Positions 44,173 through 53,306 of a stretch of DNA of 64,000 nucleotides are shown one piece after another. This DNA is from Gudongella sp964575895 (GTDB lineage: Bacteria; Bacillota; Clostridia; Tissierellales; Tissierellaceae): NCBI GenBank assembly GCA_964575895.1, contig CAZNTE010000002.1:72228-136227 (forward strand). Direction: 5' to 3'. The translations under genes and the position numbers were made by a program. Below the pieces are notes generated by a model. The model saw only the letters and a list, made by a program, of their open reading frames with translations. It ran no database searches and was not told the DNA's origin. Each line of letters opens with the position of its first letter. Position 1 is the first letter of the stretch.

Positions 44173-45438
44173 CTAAGCCCCATATAATTTGACGTTCTTG
44201 CCGCCAGTTATATGAGCCATAAGCCTTAAAACATACTTTGTGAAGAATATTGCTGTAATCATAGAAGTAATTATACCAATTATAAGTGTTACACCAAATC
44301 CTTTAATTGGTCCAGTTCCAAAGTTATATAATACTAGGCCAGCTATCAAAGTGGTGACATTAGAATCCATTATAGATGTTAAAGCTCTCTTGAATCCTGC
44401 ATCTATGGAAACTCTCACTGTCTTTCCAACCTGAATCTCTTCTCTTATTCTCTCATATATCAAAACGTTAGCATCAACAGCCATACCAATAGATAAAATT
44501 AAACCTGCGATTCCAGGAAGGGTTAATTTTACACCTACACCTATCATAGCTCCAATAACAATTATTACATACACAGTAAGTGCTAATCCAGCAACAAACC
44601 CTGGTACTCTATACATTATAAGCATATAGAGGAAGATTAAAAGTAAGGCAATCCCTCCAGCATATATACTCTTTTCATATGCTTCAAGTCCAAGGGTTGG
44701 ACCAATGATTGAAGTTTGTACTTCAATCATCTCCACAGGTAAAGCTCCTGCTCTTATTAATGTTGCAAGATTGTTAGCAGATTCTAATGTAAATCCACCA
44801 GCTATAACTGGTTTTCCATCTCTTATTGGTTCTTGAACGATAGGGTAAGAGATGACACTACCATCAAGAACTATATAAATTATCTTATCTTCTGTAGCAG
44901 TTTCATTTGCTAACCTACTGGTAACATCCAAGAAAATCCCTGAACCCTCTTGGTCAAGTTCCAAAGATACTACCGGTTCTTCAACACCCAGGTTACCTGG
45001 TTGGAAGATAACTTTTGCATCAACTACATTTTTCCCAGTTAAGACAGTTAATCCGTCTGGATCAATAAATTCAAGTAAAGCTGTCTTTCCAATTAGGTCG
45101 ATGGCTTCTTGTGGATCAGTTAATCCAGCTAGCTCAACCCTGATTCTATTTTCATCTTCGATAGCTATGTTAGGCTCAGTTACACCTAATCCATCTACTC
45201 TTTGGCTAATTATGGCTTTTGTTTGTTCCATCATTTGTCTTAATTCTTCACCAGTAGCATCAGTATTGGCTTGAAGCACTACATAAACTCCTCCTGCCAA
45301 ATCCAATCCCAACTCAACAGAATCTTTTGCCCCTAGGTATGTGGTATCTCCTATGGTAATGCCATTTGATCCTACGAAACTTATTCCTGCTACAAAGGCA
45401 ACTATTAGAATAAGTATGATTATACTTCTAGATTTCAT
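44173..45438 (-). CDS. secD: Protein translocase subunit SecD
   Basis: SecD is an RND-like export motor subunit. The 421-residue protein has an N-terminal membrane helix, GLDLAGGVYVVLQ near 44, a reduced extracytoplasmic P1 domain (about 50-235), and a C-terminal bundle with AVDANVLIYERIREE near 316-330. AGGGGG precedes the ATG, which overlaps the scfB stop by 11 bases, so secD translation is coupled to the SCIFF maturase. Confidence 0.95.
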   Translation of the reverse strand: MKSRSIIILILIVAFVAGISFVGSNGITIGDTTYLGAKDSVELGLDLAGGVYVVLQANTDATGEELRQMMEQTKAIISQRVDGLGVTEPNIAIEDENRIRVELAGLTDPQEAIDLIGKTALLEFIDPDGLTVLTGKNVVDAKVIFQPGNLGVEEPVVSLELDQEGSGIFLDVTSRLANETATEDKIIYIVLDGSVISYPIVQEPIRDGKPVIAGGFTLESANNLATLIRAGALPVEMIEVQTSIIGPTLGLEAYEKSIYAGGIALLLIFLYMLIMYRVPGFVAGLALTVYVIIVIGAMIGVGVKLTLPGIAGLILSIGMAVDANVLIYERIREEIQVGKTVRVSIDAGFKRALTSIMDSNVTTLIAGLVLYNFGTGPIKGFGVTLIIGIITSMITAIFFTKYVLRLMAHITGGKNVKLYGA

Positions 45439-46804
45439 CTTCTACCCCCTCATCAAGATTAGCCAGCACTGATAAAGCACATTCTATTCTCTTCTTCTCC
45501 ATTTCGCATCCTAGTTCATATGGTTCCATCATATTTCCATGGGCATAGTATGCATTTGCATGACAACCACCACTACAGTAGAATCTAGCCCAACAGGTTC
45601 TACACTTTTCCTTATTGTAGACATTTGCCATTTTAAATTCATCTCTAAGTTCCTTTTTTTCAATACCAGTGTCTAAGGTTCCCAATTTAAATTCCTCTTC
45701 ACCTACAAACTGATGGCAAGGATAAATCTCTCCCTCAGGTGTTACAGCAATATATTCACTTCCCGCACCACAACCAACTGCTCTTTTTACTATACATGGT
45801 CCTTGATCTAAATCAATCATAAAGTGGAAGAAGTAAAAATCCTTGTCTTGTCTTTTTATCTTTATATATTCTCTTGAAAAGTCTTCATACTCTTTTAAGA
45901 CTCTTTCTAAGTGTTCTTGACGAAGAGCATATTCCATGGATTCTGGTGTTACAACAGGTTCTATTGATATCTTCTTAAAACCATGCTTATAAAAATCCAT
46001 GGCGTCACTACCAAAGTCCAGATTATGGTTAGTAAATGTTCCCCTTACATAGTAGTCTTTATCGCCTCTTTTTTCTACCATCTTCTTAATCTTTGGGAGT
46101 ATAACATCAAAGCTACCCTCACCTGATATTGTAAGTCTCATATCATCATTTATTTCTTTTCTTCCATCAAGACTTAATACAACATTCTCCATATTTTCGT
46201 TTATATAATCAATTTTTTCATCATCAAGTAATACACCATTTGTTGTTATGGTAAACCTAAATCTCTTATTATATTCCTTCTCTAGTTCTCTACCATAATC
46301 AACTAATTTTTTTACCGTTTCAAAGTTCATAAGTGGTTCCCCACCAAAGAAATCAACTTCTAGGTTCCTTCTTTTCCCAGAATTCATTGCCAAATATAGA
46401 AGTGCTTTCTTTCCTGTTTCCAAATCCATCATACTTCTTTCACCCTTGAAATTTCCCTGGGATGCAAAACAGTATTTACATTTCAGATTACAGTCATGGG
46501 CAACGTGCAAACACATGGCTTTAACTATATTTTCTTCATTATACTTGATGTTGGATAAATTATTATCTTCAGTGTATAGAATACCATTCTCCTCTAGATA
46601 TTCAATCTCTTCCAAAGCTTCAACTAAATTTTCCCTAATATATTTTGAAGATAATAATTCTATTATTTCCTCATTACTCTTAATATTGTAATAATCAAGT
46701 ATATCATATACCATCTCATCTATAATATGAACAGCTCCACTGTTAATATCCAAAACTAAATGCTGGTCGTTTAAATAAAATTTATGTATTAATTGGGACT
46801 TCAA
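45428..46804 (-). CDS. scfB: SCIFF peptide maturase (radical SAM/SPASM thioether synthase)
   Basis: This enzyme forms thioether links from Cys sulfur to amino-acid carbons in the SCIFF peptide encoded just upstream. The 458-residue protein has an N-terminal peptide-recognition domain (about 1-85), the radical SAM motif CNLKCKYC (CX3CX2C) near 104, FFGGEPL near 150, and a C-terminal SPASM domain with the last motif CRTCWARFYCSGGCHANA near 408-425. The start is a TTG at 46804 with AAGGAGG 7 bases upstream. A hairpin separates it from scfA, and secD overlaps its end. Confidence 0.95.
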   Translation of the reverse strand: MKSQLIHKFYLNDQHLVLDINSGAVHIIDEMVYDILDYYNIKSNEEIIELLSSKYIRENLVEALEEIEYLEENGILYTEDNNLSNIKYNEENIVKAMCLHVAHDCNLKCKYCFASQGNFKGERSMMDLETGKKALLYLAMNSGKRRNLEVDFFGGEPLMNFETVKKLVDYGRELEKEYNKRFRFTITTNGVLLDDEKIDYINENMENVVLSLDGRKEINDDMRLTISGEGSFDVILPKIKKMVEKRGDKDYYVRGTFTNHNLDFGSDAMDFYKHGFKKISIEPVVTPESMEYALRQEHLERVLKEYEDFSREYIKIKRQDKDFYFFHFMIDLDQGPCIVKRAVGCGAGSEYIAVTPEGEIYPCHQFVGEEEFKLGTLDTGIEKKELRDEFKMANVYNKEKCRTCWARFYCSGGCHANAYYAHGNMMEPYELGCEMEKKRIECALSVLANLDEGVEDEI

Positions 46805-46831
46805 CTTATTTCCTCCTTAAAATTCTTCAAA

Positions 46832-46859
46832 TAAAAAGCAGTGGATAAAAAACCACTAC
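46832..46859 (-). terminator. Attenuating hairpin between scfA and scfB
   Basis: GTAGTGG pairs with CCACTGC (one G-U pair) around an 8-base loop and is followed by TTTTTAT on the minus strand. It lies 11 bases after the scfA stop, so it may trim most transcripts to the peptide gene while letting a fraction read into the maturase. Confidence 0.65.
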
Positions 46860-46870
46860 CCTTTACTTAG

Positions 46871-47017
46871 TTACTTGTTTTCATTTTCGCACTTTTGATT
46901 TCCAACTGTACATGATGTTTTACATGCTGATTGGCATGATGTTTGGCATTCGCCACATCCACCGTAAACAAGACTATCTTTTAATCTGTTCTTGGTAAGA
47001 GTCTTTATGTACTTCAT
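46871..47017 (-). CDS. scfA: SCIFF (six-cysteine) ranthipeptide precursor
   Basis: This 48-residue gene encodes the Six Cysteines In Forty-Five peptide. The N-terminal leader runs MKYIKTLTKNRLKD; the core carries Cys at 21, 24, 28, 32, 36 and 43, with CGECQTSCQSACKTSC spanning 21-36 and a VGNQKCEN tail. The adjacent maturase should link Cys to Thr or other residues by thioethers. GAGGAGG lies 8 bases before the ATG at 47017. It has its own promoter (47059-47087). The peptide is near-universal in Clostridia; proposed roles include quorum-type signalling, not settled. Confidence 0.95.
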   Translation of the reverse strand: MKYIKTLTKNRLKDSLVYGGCGECQTSCQSACKTSCTVGNQKCENENK

Positions 47018-47058
47018 AATAATCCTCCTCTTCACCTTATATGTAATTCGCTGTAGAT

Positions 47059-47087
47059 ATTATATCACATAGAAAAGGCAATATAAA
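47059..47087 (-). promoter_or_regulatory. Sigma-A promoter of scfA
   Basis: TTTATA-N17-TATAAT with an extended -10 (TGATATAAT) lies 41 bases upstream of the scfA start codon, after the yajC terminator. Confidence 0.7.
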
Positions 47088-47120
47088 GATATTTTTCAAT
47101 ACATGAATTTTGAACATATA

Positions 47121-47145
47121 GAAAAAACTTCCTCATCGAGGAAGT
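47121..47145 (-). terminator. Terminator of yajC
   Basis: A perfect 8-base-pair stem ACTTCCTC/GAGGAAGT with a 3-base loop is followed by six T on the minus strand, immediately after the yajC stop. It separates the tgt-yajC message from scfA. Confidence 0.88.
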
Positions 47146-47460
47146 CTATAGTTTTTCCATTTCTTCAGTTTCATCTTCAGGGGTGCTGCTTCCTCTACCT
47201 TCCTTAACCACTGAGCCAACAGCCCATCTAGTTACATCAAGTTTAGTCTTTGCAGAACCAACTTCAAGAGTAATCGCATCAACTTTAACTTTAATGATTT
47301 TACCATAAATACCACCTATGGTTATTACTTCATCTCCAACTCTAAGAGATCCACGCATTTCCTTAATTTCTTTTTCCTTTTTTCTTTGAGGTCTAATGGC
47401 AAAAACATAAAATATTACCAATAAACCTATTGGAAGAATAAACGCTTGTAGCTGCTCCAT
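47146..47460 (-). CDS. yajC: Preprotein translocase subunit YajC
   Basis: YajC is a small membrane protein that associates with SecDF. The 104-residue product has one membrane helix (about 6-24), the conserved FAIRPQRKKEKEIKEM near 21-36 and VGDEVITIGGIYGKI near 42-56. The ATG at 47460 has AGGAGTG upstream. It follows tgt, as in most bacteria, and the Sec genes continue after the SCIFF insert. Confidence 0.95.
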   Translation of the reverse strand: MEQLQAFILPIGLLVIFYVFAIRPQRKKEKEIKEMRGSLRVGDEVITIGGIYGKIIKVKVDAITLEVGSAKTKLDVTRWAVGSVVKEGRGSSTPEDETEEMEKL

Positions 47461-47518
47461 TCACTAATCACTCCTTTTCTAATATCTATTATACATCATA
47501 TTAATCAAAAATCACCAA

Positions 47519-48643
47519 TTAATCTTGAATATAACCATACTTTTTATAAAATTCTTCTCTGTACTCCATTAATCTATCCTCTTTAATTGCACTTCTTATA
47601 TTTTCCATCAATTTAATCAAGAATCTTAGATTGTGTATGGTTGTTAGTCTCAATGCAAGTATCTCATCCACATTGAATAAATGTCTTATATAAGCTTTTG
47701 TATAGTTCTTACAAGCATAGCAATCACACTCTGGATCCAAGGGAGAGAAGTCTCTTGAGTACTTTGCATTTCTAATTACCACTTTCCCTTGGCTAGTCAT
47801 TGCAGTTCCATTTCTTGCTATTCTAGTGGGTAAGACGCAGTCAGCCATGTCAATACCTCTTATAACCGCTTCAAATAGATAGTCGGGACTACCAACACCC
47901 ATTAAATACCTAGGTTTATCTTCGGGTAATAAGGGCACAGTATAGTCAAGGACTTCATTCATAAGCTCCATGGGTTCTCCTACACTTAGTCCACCAACAG
48001 CATATCCACTAAAATCCATTTCTATTAGGTCTCTTGCTGATTGTTCTCTTAAATCCCTATACATTCCACCCTGGACAATGCCAAACATTCCTTGCCTATC
48101 CCAATCCTTATGGAAATCTTTACATCTTTTAGCCCATCTGCTTGTTCTTTCCATGGATTGTTTAGTGTATTCATATTCAGCGGGATAAGATACGCATTCA
48201 TCAAAGCACATCATTATATCGGAACCTAAGGAGTTTTGAATCTCAATAGCTTTTTCAGGGCTTATAAAATGCTTGGATCCATCAATATGAGATCTGAACT
48301 CTACTCCTTCTTCCTTTATCTTTCTCAATTCTCCTAGGCTAAAAACCTGAAAACCACCTGAATCTGTTAAAATAGGTCCCTTCCAATTCATGAATTTATG
48401 AAGACCACCCGCTTCTTCAACCAAATCATGGCCTGGTTTTAAATACAAATGATAAGTATTGCTTAAGATTATCTGCGCTCCTAAATCTTCAACTTCTTCT
48501 GGTGTCATAGCCTTTACAGTGGCCCGAGTCCCCACTGGCATAAAGATTGGAGTTTCTATTTCCCCATGAGGTGTTGTAATTTTACCAAGTCTAGCATGGC
48601 AATCACTTGATTTTTTTATTAGTTCATACTTAATTGCTGACAT
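47519..48643 (-). CDS. tgt: tRNA-guanine transglycosylase
   Basis: Tgt swaps guanine 34 of GUN-anticodon tRNAs for the queuosine precursor preQ1. The 374-residue protein has the catalytic Asp in LTDSGGFQVFS near 92 and the zinc site CDCYACKNYTKAYIRHL near 308-324. Two ATG codons are in tandem at 48646 and 48643; the GGGGG at 48649-48653 favours the second. It lies 13 bases after queA, the next step enzyme. Confidence 0.96.
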   Translation of the reverse strand: MSAIKYELIKKSSDCHARLGKITTPHGEIETPIFMPVGTRATVKAMTPEEVEDLGAQIILSNTYHLYLKPGHDLVEEAGGLHKFMNWKGPILTDSGGFQVFSLGELRKIKEEGVEFRSHIDGSKHFISPEKAIEIQNSLGSDIMMCFDECVSYPAEYEYTKQSMERTSRWAKRCKDFHKDWDRQGMFGIVQGGMYRDLREQSARDLIEMDFSGYAVGGLSVGEPMELMNEVLDYTVPLLPEDKPRYLMGVGSPDYLFEAVIRGIDMADCVLPTRIARNGTAMTSQGKVVIRNAKYSRDFSPLDPECDCYACKNYTKAYIRHLFNVDEILALRLTTIHNLRFLIKLMENIRSAIKEDRLMEYREEFYKKYGYIQD

Positions 48644-48656
48644 CATATCCCCCTTA

Positions 48657-49682
48657 TTATCTTATAAACATGGCATCCCCAAAGCTAAAGAATCTGTATT
48701 TATTATCTATAGCTTCTTCATATGCACTAAATATAAAGTCTTTTCCTGCTATTGCACTTACTAACATCATCAATGTTGATTCAGGAAGATGGAAATTTGT
48801 TATTAGTCCATCAGCAATCTTAAATTCATATCCTGGATATATGAATATATCAGTCCATCCAGATCCTTCCCTAGCCAGTCCATCTTCAGTGGCGATAGTT
48901 TCTAGCGTTCTGATTGAAGTAGTTCCAACTGGAATTACCTTCCCACCGCTTTTCTTTACCCTGTTTATCATATCAGCAGCTTCATGAGAGATCTCATAGT
49001 ACTCTGAGTGCATAATATGATCATTAACATCTTCTACTTTAACGGGTCTAAAAGTACCCAGTCCAACATGAAGGGTAAGATAAATCACCTCTATGCCTTT
49101 TTCTTTAATTTTTTCAATCATCTCTGCAGTAAAATGTAGTCCCGCAGTGGGTGCTGCAGCTGATCCTGGTACTTTAGAATATACTGTTTGATATCTTTCC
49201 TTATCATTTAGTTTTTCAGTAATATATGGTGGAAGAGGCATCTCCCCTAACTTATCCAGTATTTCTTCAAAGATACCATCATACGTAAATTTAATGAATC
49301 TTGTACCATCTTCACCTATATCTATAACTTCTCCCAATAAGAGGCCCTCTCCATATTGAATCTTGTTTCCAATTTTCATCTTCTTACCAGGTCTTACTAA
49401 ACATTCCCATATATTATTTTCAAGTCTCTTGAATAGCAATGTTTCAATGCTCTCTTCCTTACCCAATCTACTACCAAAAAGTCTTGCCGGAATAACTCTA
49501 GTATTATTTAACACAAGAGCATCCCCAGGGTTTAGATAATCAATTACACTACTAAATATTGTATGACTTATGGTTTTTTTATCCCTATTTAAAATCATTA
49601 ATTTTGAATTTGTCCTGTCTGCCAATGGTGTCTGAGCTATAAGCTCATTGGGTAAATCATAAAAAAAATCACTAGTTTTCAT
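48657..49682 (-). CDS. queA: S-adenosylmethionine:tRNA ribosyltransferase-isomerase
   Basis: QueA adds the cyclopentane-diol moiety from SAM to preQ1 in tRNA. The 341-residue protein starts MKTSDFFYDLPNELIAQ, and has NNTRVIPARLFG near 58, SAAAPTAGLHFT near 173 and HVGLGTFRPV near 203. Length is typical. AGGAAG precedes the ATG. With tgt it forms the queuosine pair conserved between ruvB and yajC. Confidence 0.96.
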   Translation of the reverse strand: MKTSDFFYDLPNELIAQTPLADRTNSKLMILNRDKKTISHTIFSSVIDYLNPGDALVLNNTRVIPARLFGSRLGKEESIETLLFKRLENNIWECLVRPGKKMKIGNKIQYGEGLLLGEVIDIGEDGTRFIKFTYDGIFEEILDKLGEMPLPPYITEKLNDKERYQTVYSKVPGSAAAPTAGLHFTAEMIEKIKEKGIEVIYLTLHVGLGTFRPVKVEDVNDHIMHSEYYEISHEAADMINRVKKSGGKVIPVGTTSIRTLETIATEDGLAREGSGWTDIFIYPGYEFKIADGLITNFHLPESTLMMLVSAIAGKDFIFSAYEEAIDNKYRFFSFGDAMFIR

Positions 49683-49692
49683 TTAATTCTTC

Positions 49693-51054
49693 CTATCTAT
49701 TTATTATTGTTACATCTACTCCAGTGTAGTAGAATTTTAGAATCTGGTCATAGGTATATCCTAATTTAGCCATTTCTATAGCACCATATTGGCTCATTCC
49801 AACTCCATGCCCATATCCCTTTCCATTGAAGGTAATTGAGTCTGATTCAAGTTGAATCTCTGTATTGAGCTTAGTTATACCAACAACACTTAAGACTGCA
49901 ATGTTTTTATTTTCAATAGCAAAATTTCCACTATTTGATATTATATTTAGGTTTTCACTTGGCAATATAGTCTTAGAAGTATCTGAACCTATGATATTGA
50001 TATTCTGATCTTGCTTGATTATTCCATTGTCCACTGAAAATAAAGTGCTCTTTAACTGAGTTGTACCTAAGACACTTCTTAGGATTGCTCCGGTTATTTC
50101 TACCTGATTGCTTGTTCCTGTTATTCTTATATTAGATACCCTCCCAGAAGGAAAAGTTGCCAATACTTCCATGTCCTTAACCATACCTACATCAGTGCCA
50201 TGAGCAATTAGTCTTTGAGAGATTTCAGATTTTGTCATAGTAAATGACCACGTAGAACCGTTTGAGTTTAATGAAAATGGATCTACTACACCAACTAAAT
50301 ATGGTTTAGGACTTCTCCATACATTCTCACTACTGGCAGTATGGCCTCCTGAATTGGAGTGATAGACAGTTTCTGCTATTGTTCCATTATATGTTGCCAC
50401 CATGCCCTTAGTTTCATCAATTGCTCTATTGGAATTTGGATTTTCTCCATCAAATCCAGCATAAACCTGACAATGCACCGTATCACATAGATTAAATCCT
50501 TCAGCTATATGTTTATTAATGTTTGAGTAAGTAAATCCCCTTGCAGTAACAGCCTGTGCCTTTATAGATTCAATTGGTGCTGATGTTGGAAATTCCTTGG
50601 GTAAAACTCCAAATAGATATTTCTCAACGCTAATATGGTTAATCACATTATACAACCCAGAACCCTTAATTAAATTTACATATCCTCTGTATCTTGCGCC
50701 ACCCATACTTATTACTCCATCGACTCCTGATTTAGTACCTAAAATCATACTACCATCACCCGGCATGGAATAGATCAATGCTTTACTTGGACTGTATACA
50801 TCAATCCTTCCTGCTTCCACATAGGTTATTAGTACCGATGAGGTATTCAAGTCAAGTATTTCTTGTGTTTTGTTATCTTTTGAAAAAACCATTAAGGACT
50901 CAGATGCATCTATCTGTAAGAACTCGTCAAATAGATATGTTTTTCCTACTTTAACATCCACAAAATATGAATCAGCTGGTTCACTTATAAAATCATTTCC
51001 CATTAGGGTTATTGCCAATCCAAATATTAAAAATGCAATTATTATTCTTCTCAA
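49693..51054 (-). CDS. SpoIID/LytB-domain protein
   Basis: SpoIID-type proteins are lytic transglycosylases or their activators acting on peptidoglycan. The 453-residue product has a signal peptide or anchor (about 2-19), a central SpoIID domain with VLPKEFPTSAPIESIKAQAV near 152-171 (by position) and a C-terminal KGYGHGVGMSQYGA near 420. Because it is longer than Bacillus SpoIID (about 340) and sits between ruvB and queA, I do not call it spoIID itself. The start is a TTG at 51054 with GGTGAGG close upstream. Confidence 0.88.
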   Translation of the reverse strand: MRRIIIAFLIFGLAITLMGNDFISEPADSYFVDVKVGKTYLFDEFLQIDASESLMVFSKDNKTQEILDLNTSSVLITYVEAGRIDVYSPSKALIYSMPGDGSMILGTKSGVDGVISMGGARYRGYVNLIKGSGLYNVINHISVEKYLFGVLPKEFPTSAPIESIKAQAVTARGFTYSNINKHIAEGFNLCDTVHCQVYAGFDGENPNSNRAIDETKGMVATYNGTIAETVYHSNSGGHTASSENVWRSPKPYLVGVVDPFSLNSNGSTWSFTMTKSEISQRLIAHGTDVGMVKDMEVLATFPSGRVSNIRITGTSNQVEITGAILRSVLGTTQLKSTLFSVDNGIIKQDQNINIIGSDTSKTILPSENLNIISNSGNFAIENKNIAVLSVVGITKLNTEIQLESDSITFNGKGYGHGVGMSQYGAIEMAKLGYTYDQILKFYYTGVDVTIINR

Positions 51055-51071
51055 ATCCTCACCAACTCTCT

Positions 51072-52082
51072 TTATTCATTGGGATATGGTCTGTTAAAGT
51101 GCTTGTATGCCTTTTCAGTAACCATTCTTCCTCTAGGTGTTCTGTTTAGAAAGCCTATCTGAAGTAGATATGGTTCATAAACATCTTCTATGGTAACTCT
51201 TTCCTCACCTGTTGCCGCAGCTAAAGTCTCGACTCCAACAGGTCTTCCTCTAAAATTGTCTATTAAGGCTAAAATTAATTTTCTATCAACAGCATCTAGC
51301 CCCAGCTTATCAACTTCTAGAATTTCCAGACCTTTATTGGCTGTATCTTCATCAATAATCCCATCTCCAATAACCTGAGCATAATCTCTTACTCTTTTTA
51401 AGAGTCTATTGGCAATTCTAGGTGTCCCTCTGGATCTTTTGGCAATTTCGTATGCTCCCATAGGACTGATTTCTATATTTAGTATACCGGCAGATCTGGT
51501 TACTATTTCAGTTAAGCTCTCCACATCATAAAGATCAAGATTAAGCATAACACCAAATCTATCTCTCAAGGGTGAAGTCAGTAAACCTGCCCTTGTAGTT
51601 GCACCAATTAATGTAAACCTGGACAAATCTAATCTAACGGATCTAGCTGAAGGACCTTTCCCTATAATTATATCCAGAGCAAAATCCTCCATTGCTGGAT
51701 ACAGTACTTCTTCCACAGTTCTATTGATTCTGTGTATTTCATCAATAAACAGAACATCATCATCAGATAGATTAGTAAGGATAGAGGCTAAATCTCCTGG
51801 TCTTTCTATTGCAGGACCAGATGTTACCCTAATATTTACACCCATCTCATTTGCAATTATATTGGCTAGTGTTGTCTTGCCCAATCCAGGGGGCCCGTAA
51901 AGTAGAACATGGTCTAAGGATTCACTTCTACCTTTGGCAGCTTGAATAAATATATTCAATTTTTCCTTAGCTTTTTCCTGCCCAATATATTCACTTATCC
52001 ATTTGGGTCTTAGGGTTGCTTCACTTTCTAAGTCTTCCATATTTAAATGTCTGGCAACTATCCTATCTCTTATTTCATCCAT
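51072..52082 (-). CDS. ruvB: Holliday junction branch migration helicase RuvB
   Basis: RuvB is the hexameric AAA+ motor that moves Holliday junctions. The 336-residue protein has WISEYIGQEKAKEKL near 28, Walker A GPPGLGKTTLA near 65, Walker B DEIHR near 114 and GATTRAGLLTSPLRDRFG near 160. The C-terminal winged helix is about 260-330. AAAGGAG precedes the ATG. ruvC-ruvA-ruvB are contiguous. Confidence 0.97.
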   Translation of the reverse strand: MDEIRDRIVARHLNMEDLESEATLRPKWISEYIGQEKAKEKLNIFIQAAKGRSESLDHVLLYGPPGLGKTTLANIIANEMGVNIRVTSGPAIERPGDLASILTNLSDDDVLFIDEIHRINRTVEEVLYPAMEDFALDIIIGKGPSARSVRLDLSRFTLIGATTRAGLLTSPLRDRFGVMLNLDLYDVESLTEIVTRSAGILNIEISPMGAYEIAKRSRGTPRIANRLLKRVRDYAQVIGDGIIDEDTANKGLEILEVDKLGLDAVDRKLILALIDNFRGRPVGVETLAAATGEERVTIEDVYEPYLLQIGFLNRTPRGRMVTEKAYKHFNRPYPNE

Positions 52083-52095
52083 TTATATATCTCCT

Positions 52096-52683
52096 TTACA
52101 TGGCCAATTGTCTTAATCCATGTTTTATAATCTCTTCTATGGTCATATGGTCAGTTTCCATTCCTCTAAGGGATTTTTCCACTTGATATCTATTGTACCC
52201 TAAGGATATAAGTGCTTCAACAGCCTCATCATAATTTGTGCTTCCATGATGAATTGTCGTCTCATCATCCATATCAAAGTTTTTATTAACCTTATCCTTA
52301 AGCTCAAGAACGATTCTCTCAGCTGTCTTTTTGCCAACACCAGGTCCCTTGGTCAAGGTGTCAATGTCTTTTGTAACAATAGCCCTTTGTATCTGACTTG
52401 GTCTTAAGGCAGATAGTATACCGCATGCAACCTTGGGGCCAACTTTTGATACATTTAATAGTAATTTAAACATATCCATTTCTTCTATAAATTTAAATCC
52501 GAAGAGGAACATCCCATCTTCTCTAACTATTAAACTGGTATGTATTTTCTGATTTTCCCTGTCCTGACTTAATGCAACAAGGGTATTTACAGAAGTAGTG
52601 ATTTTATAACCCATCCCATTGTTATCCAGAATAAAATAGTCATCCCCAATATGTACAACATCACCAATTATATAATCTATCAT
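52096..52683 (-). CDS. ruvA: Holliday junction DNA helicase RuvA
   Basis: RuvA binds four-way junctions and loads RuvB. The 195-residue protein has the N-terminal OB domain (about 1-64), helix-hairpin-helix motifs with VGPKVACGILSAL near 83 and KGPGVGKKTAERIVLEL near 113, and the C-terminal RuvB-binding domain (about 150-195). AAGGAGA precedes the ATG. It lies 12 bases after ruvC. Confidence 0.96.
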   Translation of the reverse strand: MIDYIIGDVVHIGDDYFILDNNGMGYKITTSVNTLVALSQDRENQKIHTSLIVREDGMFLFGFKFIEEMDMFKLLLNVSKVGPKVACGILSALRPSQIQRAIVTKDIDTLTKGPGVGKKTAERIVLELKDKVNKNFDMDDETTIHHGSTNYDEAVEALISLGYNRYQVEKSLRGMETDHMTIEEIIKHGLRQLAM

Positions 52684-52695
52684 TTATATTTCTCC

Positions 52696-53190
52696 TTATC
52701 TCATTTTGAACTGATCTTTAAATTTAAGTGAACTTCCATGACAAATCGCCACAGCCAATGCATCTGCAACATCATCAGGTTTTGGTCTTTCCTTTAAGTT
52801 AAGGAGAATTTTGACCATTTCCTGCACTTGTGCTTTTTCAGCTCTACCATATCCTACCACAGCTTGCTTTATCTGTAATGGAGTGTATTCGAATATCTCC
52901 ATATTATTATCAGCTGCTACCAGAATTTCCACTCCTCTGGCATGTCCAACTTTTATTGCAGTCTTTACATTTTTGTTAAAGAACAACTCCTCAATGGCTA
53001 AATCCTGGGGATTGAACTTTTTAATTATCTCATCCAATTTCTTATAAATCTCTTGAAGCCTAATTGGAAAATCATCTATAGCTGGAGTTAGTATTGCACC
53101 ATAATCTAGTACTGTAAATTTATTTCCTATACATTCCACAACACCATATCCCACTGTTGCAATTCCTGGATCTATCCCTAAAATAACCAT
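52696..53190 (-). CDS. ruvC: Crossover junction endodeoxyribonuclease RuvC
   Basis: RuvC cuts Holliday junctions. The 164-residue protein has the first catalytic Asp in GIDPGIATVGYG near 5, the Glu in LAIEELFFNKN near 67, and the C-terminal DDVADALAVAICH near 138. Length is typical. GAGGTAA precedes the ATG. It starts the ruvCAB group. RecU is the usual resolvase in Bacillus, whereas clostridia use RuvC, which agrees with the inferred lineage. Confidence 0.96.
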   Translation of the reverse strand: MVILGIDPGIATVGYGVVECIGNKFTVLDYGAILTPAIDDFPIRLQEIYKKLDEIIKKFNPQDLAIEELFFNKNVKTAIKVGHARGVEILVAADNNMEIFEYTPLQIKQAVVGYGRAEKAQVQEMVKILLNLKERPKPDDVADALAVAICHGSSLKFKDQFKMR

Positions 53191-53260
53191 AATTTACCTC
53201 ATTTCTTGGATTTGGTAACCTTCTAATATTGTACCATAAAATGATAATAAAACTAAACAC

Positions 53261-53294
53261 AAAAATAAATCCCTCTGGTCAATCACCAAAGGGA
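53261..53294 (-). terminator. Terminator of the CBS-ACT gene
   Basis: TCCCTTTGGT pairs with ACCAGAGGGA (one mismatch or wobble) around a 5-base loop and is followed by TTTATTTTTG on the minus strand, 12 bases after the stop. Confidence 0.8.
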
Positions 53295-53306
53295 CAATTC
53301 ATTAGC

